DNA from: Actinomycetota bacterium
Lineage (GTDB): Bacteria; Actinomycetota; Thermoleophilia; Gaiellales; Gaiellaceae
Assembly (NCBI GenBank): GCA_013816275.1
Contig: JACDER010000103.1
Coordinates: 1 to 6,049 of the forward strand
Reading direction: 5' to 3'
Length of the DNA: 6,049 bases
Under the pieces are notes generated by a model. It ran no database searches and was not told the origin of the DNA. It worked only from the letters and a program-made list of their open reading frames with translations. The position numbers were made by a program, and so were the translations under genes. The number at the start of each line of letters is the position of its first letter. Position 1 is the first letter of the stretch. Shown here piece after piece: positions 1 through 5,470 of the stretch.

Positions 1-1923
1 GAGGAGGCTTTCGAGCGTCGGGGTCAGACGCGCGCTCGTGTAGGCGGGCGTGATCGTGCGGCTGTGCCGCTCGCCCTTGCCCTCGACGAACGCGTTCAGC
101 AGCTCCTCGAGGTAGAGCGGATTTCCCTCGGCTCCCATGACGATCTGGGCCAGCTCGGACGCGTCGAGCTTCTCGCTCTGCGGCCGCGAGGCGAGCAGCT
201 CCTCGGCGGCCTCGTCGGCGAGCGGCCCGACGGTGAGCTCGACCGCGCGATGCGGGAAGTCCATCAGCCCGCGCGCGCGGAGCTTCCAGCCCTCGGACTG
301 CGGATCGATGCGAGCCGTCGCGATGAGCAGGATCGAGGCGGTGTCGGCCAGTTCGAGCAGATCCTCGGCCAGCATGCGCGTGGACGGATCAGCCCAGTGG
401 ATGTCCTCGACGGCGATCACGATCGGTCCCTGGGAGGCCAGAGCCCCGACCCAGGTGACGTAGGCGCGGCGGAGCTTCGCGGCGAGCTCCTCGGGACTGA
501 GGTGTCGCAGACGGTCGTCCTCGTCGCCGTCGAGCTTGATCCCGAGCAGCTTGGCCAGGAACGGGAGGACGTCGGCGAGCTGCGACGCCGGTAGCAGCCC
601 GAGCTTCGCCCGGAGCTTCGTCCGGATTGCCAGCTCGGCCTCGCCGCCCTCGGTGCCGATCCACTTGCGCAGCATCTCGACGAAGGGGCCGTACAGCATT
701 TCGATCCCGTACGAGAGGCACGTCCCCTCGAGCCATGTCACTCGGCCAGTGGAATGTGCTCGCAGCTCGGCGAGGAGCCGCGTCTTGCCGATGCCGGCGT
801 CACCGACGAGCATCAGCAGCTGCCCCCGTCCCGCCACCAGTTCGTGCAGGATCGACTGCAACCGCTGCATCTCCTCGATCCGGCCGATGAGTGGGCTGAG
901 CGGAACAGCCTCGGTCGAGGCCTGCAGGCCGACGAGCCGCCAGAGACCGACCGCCTGGACGCGGCCCTTGACCTGTACCTCCCCGAGCGGCTCGAGCTCG
1001 AAACGGTGGAGGATGCTCTTTGCCGTCGCCTCGCCGACGACGGCGCTACCGGGCTCCGCAGCGGACTGGAGCCGCGCGGCGACATTCGCGGTGTCGCCGA
1101 GCGTGACCGAGCGCGGGTCCGCCGCTCCGACCATCCCGACCGCCACCTCGCCGGTGTTGATTCCCACTCGTGCGCTGAAATCGGAGATTCCCCACGCAGC
1201 TTCGACCTCGCGGGCGTAGTCGCCGACGACGTCCAGGATCCGGATCGCGGCCCGGGCTGCCCGCTCCGGGTCGTCCTCGTGTGCCGCCGGAACACCGAAG
1301 AAGGCGGCAATCCCGTCACCCATGTGCGATTGGACGTCCCCGCCAAACTGCTCCACGGCATGGCAGATGCGAGTTACGCACTCTCCGATCACGACCTTGA
1401 CCTCGTCCGGGGAAAGCCGCTCGCCGAGCGAGGTCGAGCCCACGATGTCGGCGAAAAGCGCAGTCACGGGGCGGAGCTCGTCGCCTTCGGCGGGCGGAGG
1501 CGGCGGCGTGCGCTGCTCCCGGACAGGAGGAGGCGGCGGGGCCGGCGGCGACGCGGCTTGCACCGGTTCCGGGGGAGGGGGCGGCGCGTGGACGATCTGA
1601 GGCGCGGGGGCGACCATGGTGCGGGAGCCGCCCATGAGGGGGATACCCTCCACCTCGATCGTCGTCGCGCCGACCATGATCACGTCGCCAGGCTGCAGCC
1701 GGCGCGGCCCCGCCAGCTTCTCGCTGTTCACCACGGTCCCGTTCAGGGAGCCGAGATCCTCGATCTCCAGGGAGGAGTCGGCGGCGCGGACAACCGCGTG
1801 GCGGCGCGAGATGAGCGGATCCTCGATGGTGATATCCGCGTCCGTGCGGCCGAGGACCATCTCCCCGGCCACCTCGAATCGCTCGCCCGCGAGCGGCCCG
1901 TCCCTCATTCGAAGGGAGAACAT
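1..1923 (-). CDS. FHA domain - class III nucleotide cyclase - AAA ATPase signalling protein (partial, C-terminus off window)
   Basis: The 641 visible codons run from the ATG at 1923 to the window edge with no stop. Residues 1-95 are an FHA phosphothreonine-binding domain with its key residues present (G25-R26, S39-R-R-H42, L57-G-S-L-N61-G62, N66). Residues about 96-148 are a Pro-rich linker. Residues about 150-330 are a class III cyclase domain: metal-binding Asp in FADIVGST (D159) and in MGDG (D203), and transition-state N280 and R284 in GDTANVAAR. The usual substrate-specifying Lys is Ser199 and its Asp/Thr partner is Val273, so substrate or activity is uncertain. Residues from about 341 are a STAND/AAA-type ATPase with Walker A GDAGIGKT (374-381) and Walker B ending VEDIHWAD (505-512). 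Such proteins usually continue into TPR-like repeats or a DNA-binding domain, which cannot be seen here. No strong ribosome site precedes the ATG; it was chosen because the FHA fold starts at once. The kinase gene lies 48 bases upstream on the same strand, so co-transcription is likely. Confidence 0.93.
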   Translation of the reverse strand, partial: MFSLRMRDGPLAGERFEVAGEMVLGRTDADITIEDPLISRRHAVVRAADSSLEIEDLGSLNGTVVNSEKLAGPRRLQPGDVIMVGATTIEVEGIPLMGGSRTMVAPAPQIVHAPPPPPEPVQAASPPAPPPPPVREQRTPPPPPAEGDELRPVTALFADIVGSTSLGERLSPDEVKVVIGECVTRICHAVEQFGGDVQSHMGDGIAAFFGVPAAHEDDPERAARAAIRILDVVGDYAREVEAAWGISDFSARVGINTGEVAVGMVGAADPRSVTLGDTANVAARLQSAAEPGSAVVGEATAKSILHRFELEPLGEVQVKGRVQAVGLWRLVGLQASTEAVPLSPLIGRIEEMQRLQSILHELVAGRGQLLMLVGDAGIGKTRLLAELRAHSTGRVTWLEGTCLSYGIEMLYGPFVEMLRKWIGTEGGEAELAIRTKLRAKLGLLPASQLADVLPFLAKLLGIKLDGDEDDRLRHLSPEELAAKLRRAYVTWVGALASQGPIVIAVEDIHWADPSTRMLAEDLLELADTASILLIATARIDPQSEGWKLRARGLMDFPHRAVELTVGPLADEAAEELLASRPQSEKLDASELAQIVMGAEGNPLYLEELLNAFVEGKGERHSRTITPAYTSARLTPTLESLL

Positions 1924-1948
1924 TTGAGGCCTAGTGTAATCCTGCGTT

Positions 1949-1970
1949 CTCGACCGGCCGAGCGGCCGAG
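1949..1970 (-). other. Intercistronic hairpin between kinase stop and cyclase start
   Basis: On the coding (minus) strand, one base past the kinase TAG, the 8-base arms CTCGGCCG and CGGTCGAG pair with one G-T wobble around a 6-base loop (CTCGGC). No T-run follows, so it is not a classic intrinsic terminator. It may set a processing or stability boundary or lower expression of the second gene. CTCGGCCG-type repeats arise easily in GC-rich DNA, so function is only a possibility. Confidence 0.35.
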
Positions 1971-1971
1971 G

Positions 1972-3585
1972 CTACTTGGCGCTGACCTTGTCGATCGTGT
2001 CGATGCAGGTCTGTTCGGCGATCTTCGCGCGACACTTGCCCACCACCTGGTGGATCGGGTTCCACCAGCTGAACAGCGCGCTCTGAGCGCCGCGACCGGG
2101 CTCGCTCGCCACGGCGAACATGTTCGCGTGGTTGGCGCTGCCGAGCTTCTCGTGCGTCCACCCCACAACGGCGTTGCCGTTGCCGTCCGTGTAGCAGACG
2201 CGATGTCCGCCGGTCTTGCCGTCCGTGTGGCGCCAGACGCCTTCCCCTTTCCACTGGGTGCGGTCGCACCGGCCCATGTTGTCGGCCACCCCGCTCTTCT
2301 CCTTCTCGGCTGCGTACGCGGCCAAGACCGCATCTGCGTCGGGATAGAAGGAGAGCTGGAGCGTGTCGGGGAATGACGATGCGGCACCTGAGGGAGGCGT
2401 GCAGATATCTGTCTCGACCGCACCTGACGCGGGCACCTTCTGCGTCGTGCAGGACTTTGCGATCTCGGTCGGCACGAGGACGTCGAGCAGCGTTCCGGTC
2501 TTGGTGCTGCCGCCACCGCCCGTGAGGAGGAGCGCGGCGGCGACGCCCCCGCCGATCGCGGCCAGGAGAGCGGCTCCGAGCGCGATGAACAGCGGGCGTG
2601 GGCGCCGTCGGCTGGGCGGCTGCTCCGGTTGACCTGCGGCCGGCGGAGGGGCCGGAGGCGGAGCCGCGGGCGGCGTGGGCGCCGTGAGCACGGTTTCGGG
2701 CACTCGAGCCTGGTCGGACTGCTGCGTCCGGCGGGTCTCGGTGCCGATCAGGGCCTTGCGCATCGCGGCCGCGAACTCCGGCGCGGTCGAATAGCGGTCG
2801 TCCGCCGATTTCGCCATCGCTTTCGCGACGACGGCGTCCACGTCGGGCGAGAGATCCGGCCGCTTGCTCGTCACTGCGGGCGGCGGCTCGAGCAAGTGCG
2901 CATACATGAGCGCAACTTCAGAATCCTTCTCGTATGTCGGACCGGCCGTCAGGCATTCGTAGAGCACGCAACCAAGCGCATACACGTCGGCGCGACGGTC
3001 GAGCTCGCGTCCCTCGATCTGCTCCGGCGAGGCGTAGTCGGCGGTTCCCACGAACATGCCCGTCTTCGTCAGCCCACCACCCGCGGCGCGCTGCTTCGCG
3101 ATCCCGAAGTCCGACAGGTACACGTGATCGCCGCCCTCGTGCCCGTGACCGGGCACGACGAGGATGTTCGCGGGCTTCACGTCTCGGTGAACGAGCCCCT
3201 TGTCCTCGTGCGCCGCGTGGAGCGCGTTCGCCACCTGGCTCATGAGCGAGGCTGTACGGGTAGCTGGAAGCGGCCCCTCCTGCTCGAGAATGGCCTTCAG
3301 CGTCGACCCGCCGACGAAGCGCATCGCAATGTAGAAGACGCCGTCCTGGTCGCCCGCCTCGTAGATCGGGATCACGTTGGGGTGGTCGAGTGACGCCGCC
3401 AGGCGTGATTCGCGCATGAACCGCTGGCGAAACGAGTCGTCCTGGCTCAACTCCGGCATGAGCAGTTTGAGCGCCACGGTTCGCTCCAGCCGGAGGTGCT
3501 GGGCGCGGTAGACGATGCTCATCCCGCCGTGTCCAATCAGGCCTTCCAGCCGGTAGCCGGCGAACTCGGTTCCGACTTCGGGCAT
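1972..3585 (-). CDS. Transmembrane PknB-type serine/threonine protein kinase with six-cysteine extracellular domain
   Basis: This receptor-like kinase phosphorylates Ser/Thr on cytoplasmic partners. Counting from the ATG at 3585 (537 residues): Gly-rich loop GHGGMSIV (18-25), VALK lysine K40, alpha-C Glu59, catalytic HRDVKPAN (133-140), DFG (159-161), activation-loop Thr173 and Thr175 where PknB has its two autophosphorylation threonines, Thr181 in GTADY, SPEQ (186-189) and the conserved Arg264. All catalytic residues are intact. A Pro/Ala-rich juxtamembrane stretch (about 300-325) leads to RRRPRP and one membrane helix (about 332-355). The outer domain (about 360-537) has Cys379, 395, 440, 464, 518 and 527, enough for three disulfides. 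There are no PASTA repeats, so its ligand is unlikely to be recognised as in PknB. An in-frame GTG at 3603 would add six residues; neither start has a good ribosome site, and ATG is preferred because the conserved region begins right after it. The likely partner is the downstream FHA-cyclase protein. Confidence 0.93.
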   Translation of the reverse strand: MPEVGTEFAGYRLEGLIGHGGMSIVYRAQHLRLERTVALKLLMPELSQDDSFRQRFMRESRLAASLDHPNVIPIYEAGDQDGVFYIAMRFVGGSTLKAILEQEGPLPATRTASLMSQVANALHAAHEDKGLVHRDVKPANILVVPGHGHEGGDHVYLSDFGIAKQRAAGGGLTKTGMFVGTADYASPEQIEGRELDRRADVYALGCVLYECLTAGPTYEKDSEVALMYAHLLEPPPAVTSKRPDLSPDVDAVVAKAMAKSADDRYSTAPEFAAAMRKALIGTETRRTQQSDQARVPETVLTAPTPPAAPPPAPPPAAGQPEQPPSRRRPRPLFIALGAALLAAIGGGVAAALLLTGGGGSTKTGTLLDVLVPTEIAKSCTTQKVPASGAVETDICTPPSGAASSFPDTLQLSFYPDADAVLAAYAAEKEKSGVADNMGRCDRTQWKGEGVWRHTDGKTGGHRVCYTDGNGNAVVGWTHEKLGSANHANMFAVASEPGRGAQSALFSWWNPIHQVVGKCRAKIAEQTCIDTIDKVSAK

Positions 3586-3608
3586 CCAGGCTGCACTCGT
3601 CACTGCCC

Positions 3609-3647
3609 GCAGTTCTAACAGACCGGTCGCAATCCGGTAGGAACTGC
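3609..3647. repeat. Nested inverted repeat just upstream of the kinase gene (possible operator or leader hairpin)
   Basis: Outer arms GCAGTTC (3609-3615) and GAACTGC (3641-3647) are perfect complements. Inside them ACCGG (3622-3626) and CCGGT (3634-3638) form a second perfect pair around a 7-base loop. GACCGGTC (3621-3628) is also a perfect 8-base palindrome. The element lies 24 bases upstream of the kinase ATG and 5 bases upstream of the alternative GTG. The minus-strand TAGAAC (3617-3612) inside it resembles a -10 box, without a good -35. It could be a dimeric repressor site or a 5' leader structure. Confidence 0.4.
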
Positions 3648-3656
3648 GCTCACCCC

Positions 3657-3686
3657 TTGTTGGAATGGCTCGCCTGTGAGTAAAGT
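3657..3686 (+). promoter_or_regulatory. Putative sigma-70-type promoter for the secreted-protein gene
   Basis: TTGTTG (3657-3662) and TAAAGT (3681-3686) are spaced by 18 bases; the -10 matches TATAAT at four of six positions. Transcription would begin near 3693, leaving a leader of about 26 bases before the ATG at 3719 but almost none before the GTG at 3695. It thus supports the ATG start. Confidence 0.4.
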
Positions 3687-3704
3687 GTGGAGTAGTGCGG
3701 GGTC

Positions 3705-3709
3705 AGGGG
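3705..3709 (+). promoter_or_regulatory. Ribosome binding site deciding the ATG start at 3719
   Basis: AGGGG sits nine bases upstream of the ATG at 3719, a normal Shine-Dalgarno spacing. The alternative GTG at 3695 has no comparable site and would put polar residues ahead of the signal peptide. Confidence 0.55.
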
Positions 3710-3718
3710 TTGCCGGGC

Positions 3719-4759
3719 ATGGGAAGGCTGCTGCTTTGCGCTGCGCTCGTCGCCGCGGCATCCGTGGCCGTGCTCGGCGGCGGGGTCGCGTCGGCGGCCA
3801 AGGCCGGCAACCATGCGGTCTTCACAGACCCGGCCGGCGACGCGCAATCGTCGTCCACGACGAACTACGCCGCCGACATCCGCCAGGTGGACGTCACCAG
3901 CACCGACGCCGGAAAGCTGACGTTCGCCGTCACGCTCTTCGACGCCGATGCCAAGCTCGTCTCGGGAGACGAGCTTTCGGTCTACGTGGATATCGACCGC
4001 AAGTCGAGCACCGGAGACGCGAACGGCTTCGAATACCAGTTTCTTGCGACCGGCTCCACCAGCGGCACGACGAGCTTCCTCTTCTGCACGCTGATCGCGC
4101 CGCGCTCGTGTCAGGAGTTCGTGTCCGGCAACGCACACGACACCAAGACCGCGACCAGCACCCACGTTGTTGACTTCGCGATCACGTCGAACGTGGCCGC
4201 GTTCGACTTCGCCGTCATCGAGGCGTACACGCAGCCGAGCGGGACGACGACGCTCTACGATTTCGCGCCTGACACAGGGCGCTATTCGTTCGAGACCAAG
4301 AGCGATCCCGACAAAGACGGCCTGTTCGGATCCGGCGACAAGTGCCCAACGGTCCCAGCCCGCGGCAAGAGTGACCCCAACAACAACGGTTGCCCCGGGC
4401 CGTTCAAGTTCATCGGAACGAAGGAAGCGCACTTCAGCGGGCTCGTTTTCCCCTCGTTCATGCGCCTCACGGAGCTCCGCGTCACGGGGGCGCCGACGGG
4501 CGCAAAAGTGGCCTTCTCCTCGCCCAGGGGCGGCGACTCCGCCACCGTCAACGGTTCCGGGACCGCTCGTAGCAAGCGCATCAAGGGCGACTTCCGGTAC
4601 GGCTCCGTGATCACGATCCGCATCACGAAACCGCAGTTCGTGGGCGTCTACCTGAAGGAAACGATCGTCAAGAGCGGCCTCAGGGTCGTTCGGCGGCTCT
4701 GCATCCCCGCGACCGGCGGCGCGCCGGTCAAGTGCAGCGACAAGCTCAAGGGCAGCTAG
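3719..4759 (+). CDS. Secreted protein with thrombospondin-type-3-like calcium-binding motif
   Basis: Exported protein of 346 residues of unknown biochemical role. Residues 1-26 form a signal peptide: MGR, a long Ala/Val/Leu core, and ASA followed by AKAG as the likely cleavage site. Residues about 33-190 look like a beta-sandwich domain, with DPAGD, DIRQVDV and VDIDRKSSTGDANGFEY resembling the carbohydrate-binding/DOMON-like folds common in actinobacterial surface proteins. Residues 196-226 hold DPDKDG, a second Asp and Cys (GDKC), then SDPNNNGC, the pattern of a type 3 thrombospondin calcium-binding repeat. Residues about 229-340 form a C-terminal beta domain (VITIRITKP..., LCIPATGG, VKC) of a kind I associate with Thermoleophilia exported proteins. 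No LPXTG or membrane anchor is seen, so it is probably released or loosely wall-bound. It is transcribed divergently from the kinase. An in-frame GTG at 3695 would add eight residues. The calcium-binding assignment is family inference. Confidence 0.85.
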   Translation: MGRLLLCAALVAAASVAVLGGGVASAAKAGNHAVFTDPAGDAQSSSTTNYAADIRQVDVTSTDAGKLTFAVTLFDADAKLVSGDELSVYVDIDRKSSTGDANGFEYQFLATGSTSGTTSFLFCTLIAPRSCQEFVSGNAHDTKTATSTHVVDFAITSNVAAFDFAVIEAYTQPSGTTTLYDFAPDTGRYSFETKSDPDKDGLFGSGDKCPTVPARGKSDPNNNGCPGPFKFIGTKEAHFSGLVFPSFMRLTELRVTGAPTGAKVAFSSPRGGDSATVNGSGTARSKRIKGDFRYGSVITIRITKPQFVGVYLKETIVKSGLRVVRRLCIPATGGAPVKCSDKLKGS

Positions 4760-4783
4760 GCAGCTCGCGCGCCGCGCGGCGCA

Positions 4784-4815
4784 GCCGCAATCCCGCTCCT
4801 CAAGCGGGATCCGGC
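4784..4815. terminator. Hairpin terminator shared by the secreted-protein gene and the tRNA-Ser pair
   Basis: ATCCCGCT (4790-4797) and AGCGGGAT (4803-4810) form a perfect 8-bp stem with a CCTCA loop. It is extended by GCCG (4784-4787) with CGGC (4812-4815) across a small internal loop. It begins 24 bases after the TAG at 4757-4759 and ends 4 bases beyond the 3' end of the minus-strand tRNA, so it can serve both directions. Neither strand has a strong T-run, as is common in high-GC actinobacteria. A weaker GCGCC/GGCGC hairpin lies just before it (4769-4782). Confidence 0.55.
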
Positions 4816-4819
4816 TTAG

Positions 4820-4908
4820 CGGAGGGGGAGGGATTTGAACCCTCGTCGGACCCAGAGGCCCGAAACGGTTTTCGAGACCGCCGCATTCGACCGCTCTGCC
4901 ACCCCTCC
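4820..4908 (-). tRNA. tRNA-Ser (anticodon CGA)
   Basis: Class II tRNA of 89 bases reading UCG codons. The acceptor stem GGAGGGG (4908-4902) pairs with CCCCTCC (4827-4821), with discriminator G at 4820. The anticodon arm is GCGGT-CTCGAAA-ACCGT, anticodon CGA at 4874-4872. The T arm is GAGGG-TTCAAAT-CCCTC, and a long variable arm typical of serine tRNA is present. The 3' CCA is not encoded (CTA follows), so a CCA-adding enzyme is needed. It is downstream of the second Ser tRNA and probably shares its transcript. Confidence 0.97.
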
Positions 4909-4912
4909 CGAG

Positions 4913-4936
4913 CGCCGTCCAGCTAGCTCGACGGCG
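4913..4936 (-). other. Hairpin in the spacer between the two serine tRNAs
   Basis: CGCCGTC (4913-4919) and GACGGCG (4930-4936) are perfect 7-bp arms around a 10-base loop containing AGCTAGCT. The hairpin fills almost the whole 31-base spacer. It may guide processing of a dicistronic tRNA precursor or partly terminate transcription between the tRNAs. No T-run follows it. Confidence 0.4.
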
Positions 4937-4939
4937 AAG

Positions 4940-5030
4940 CGGAGAAGGAGGGATTCGAACCCTCGAAGGAGGTTATTACCCCCTTAACGCCTTAGCAGGG
5001 CGCCGCCTTCAGCCACTCGGCCACTTCTCC
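4940..5030 (-). tRNA. tRNA-Ser (anticodon GCT)
   Basis: Class II tRNA of 91 bases reading AGC/AGU codons. The acceptor stem GGAGAAG (5030-5024) pairs with CTTCTCC (4947-4941), with discriminator G at 4940. The anticodon arm is GCGCC-CTGCTAA-GGCGT, anticodon GCT at 4996-4994. The T arm is GAGGG-TTCGAAT-CCCTC, with a long variable arm. No CCA is encoded (CTT follows). It is the first gene of the pair. Upstream, a TACGCT -10-like box (5052-5047) lies at a plausible distance, but no clear -35 accompanies it. Confidence 0.97.
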
Positions 5031-5091
5031 GGAATCAGCCCAGGATAGCGTAGTGGCTGTCCTCGAAATTGGGGATTGACGGACCGGCTAA

Positions 5092-5215
5092 ATACTGCTT
5101 ACGTCAGGGGGGACGCTCCCGTTCACGGGGCTCCCACTCCTGCCGGTGCTTGCGTTTGCGCTGGCGCTGATCGGCCCGGGCGTGCTGCTCAGGACGAGGC
5201 GCAAGGGGGAGGTGA
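5092..5215 (+). pseudogene. Relict LPXTG cell-wall sorting signal of a lost surface-protein gene
   Basis: One plus-strand frame encodes, after a TAA at 5089-5091, TSGGT then LPFTG (5116-5130), a hydrophobic segment (5131-5190) and the basic tail RTRRKG (5191-5208). That is the complete tripartite signal by which sortase anchors a protein to the wall, with a Gly linker before it. There is no body: the upstream TAA comes 24 bases before the LPFTG codons, no ATG/GTG/TTG start precedes the motif in frame, and no signal peptide is possible in the space. Downstream the frame stays open to 5343, running through a hairpin and a promoter-like sequence. Loss of one G in the G5 run (5205-5209) would instead end the tail as RTRRKGR at the TGA at 5213-5215, which is the expected form. 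I read it as a decayed C-terminal remnant; a real micro-ORF with a CTG start at 5095 is less likely. Confidence 0.55.
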
Positions 5216-5237
5216 CGATCGCCGAGCCGACTATCGT

Positions 5238-5263
5238 GCAGCGGCGCCTTCGGGCGCCGCTGC
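5238..5263. terminator. Perfect 11-bp hairpin with UUCG tetraloop
   Basis: GCAGCGGCGCC (5238-5248) and GGCGCCGCTGC (5253-5263) pair perfectly around TTCG, a C(UUCG)G loop of exceptional stability on the plus strand. It starts 22 bases after the TGA at 5213-5215, as expected for the terminator of the former LPXTG gene. No T-run follows on either strand, so it would be a U-tract-less terminator or a 3'-end stabiliser. Confidence 0.6.
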
Positions 5264-5292
5264 GTTCCTCCCCCGCGACCACAAAACTGACC

Positions 5293-5321
5293 TTGACAGG
5301 TTCTCGAAATAGCCGTAGCGT
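5293..5321 (+). promoter_or_regulatory. Consensus-like sigma-70 promoter reading into the structured element
   Basis: A perfect TTGACA -35 (5293-5298), a 17-base spacer and TAGCGT (5316-5321), which fits the actinobacterial TANNNT -10. Initiation is expected near 5327, about 15 bases before the long inverted repeat. No start codon with a ribosome site and good reading frame follows, so a non-coding transcript is the simplest product. Confidence 0.5.
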
Positions 5322-5326
5322 CCTGC

Positions 5327-5455
5327 GTTCGGGTAGGCGTTGAGGCGTTCGCAGTGCGCGCTTTACACACGGGTTCACGCATCATGGAGCGCAGGGCCCG
5401 TTATGGCTGACTGGCCGATGCACAGCGCGCACTGCCAACGCCTCGGCCTGTTTGC
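5327..5455 (+). ncRNA. Candidate structured non-coding RNA (no family recognised)
   Basis: The core is a long inverted repeat. Positions 5342-5362 pair with 5424-5444 as 8 bp, one C-C mismatch (5350/5436), then 12 bp, enclosing a 61-base loop. Inside, ACGGG (5369-5373) can pair with CCCGT (5397-5401); alternatively GCATC (5379-5383) with GATGC (5417-5421). The 5' arm contains a tandem AGGCGTT (5335-5341 and 5343-5349), so the outer stem can form in two registers. The promoter above starts just upstream, and the stem is followed by TGTTTGCTT (5449-5457), which could act as a release signal; the ends given are estimates. I looked for the SRP RNA core, tmRNA, RNase P and tRNA-like features and did not find them. 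A long duplex with a large open region is loosely reminiscent of 6S-type RNAs, but that is not an assignment. It could also be a bidirectional terminator or a mobile inverted repeat. Confidence 0.4.
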
Positions 5456-5470
5456 TTCCGCAGCGGCGTG

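Noticed and set aside
754..2376. Long plus-strand open frame (540 codons) opposite the cyclase and kinase genes
   Set aside because: It lies antisense to two genes with clear domain motifs, shows only low-complexity Arg/Gly/Leu/Asp composition and no motif; long mirror frames are normal in high-GC coding DNA.
2629..3393. Plus-strand open frame of 254 codons opposite the kinase domain
   Set aside because: It mirrors the kinase catalytic domain, is rich in Arg/His/Val and has no recognisable domain.
3650..4432. Minus-strand open frame of 260 codons opposite the secreted-protein gene
   Set aside because: The plus frame has a signal peptide, Shine-Dalgarno site, promoter and calcium-binding motif; the minus frame has only Arg/Gly/Val-rich mirror composition.
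4732..4926. Plus-strand open frame with EGEGFEPSSDPEARNGF
   Set aside because: This is the familiar false peptide produced by reading the complement of a serine tRNA gene.
4820..5030. tRNA-Ser genes as an integration (att) site for a mobile element
   Set aside because: No duplicate of a tRNA 3' end, no integrase and no phage or plasmid gene is visible in the window.
5076..5312. Plus-strand 78-codon frame starting TTG
   Set aside because: The frame is open but Ala/Gly/Asp/Arg-rich without any motif; the LPFTG signal is in the neighbouring frame.
5088..5385. Two overlapping minus-strand frames of about 95 codons
   Set aside because: No ribosome site, no motif, Arg/Pro-rich; they run through the UUCG hairpin and the promoter region.
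5327..5460. Assignment of the structured element as SRP RNA because it lies near serine tRNA genes
   Set aside because: The conserved SRP core (GGTCAGG ... GGAAGNAGCAGCC type) is absent on both strands.
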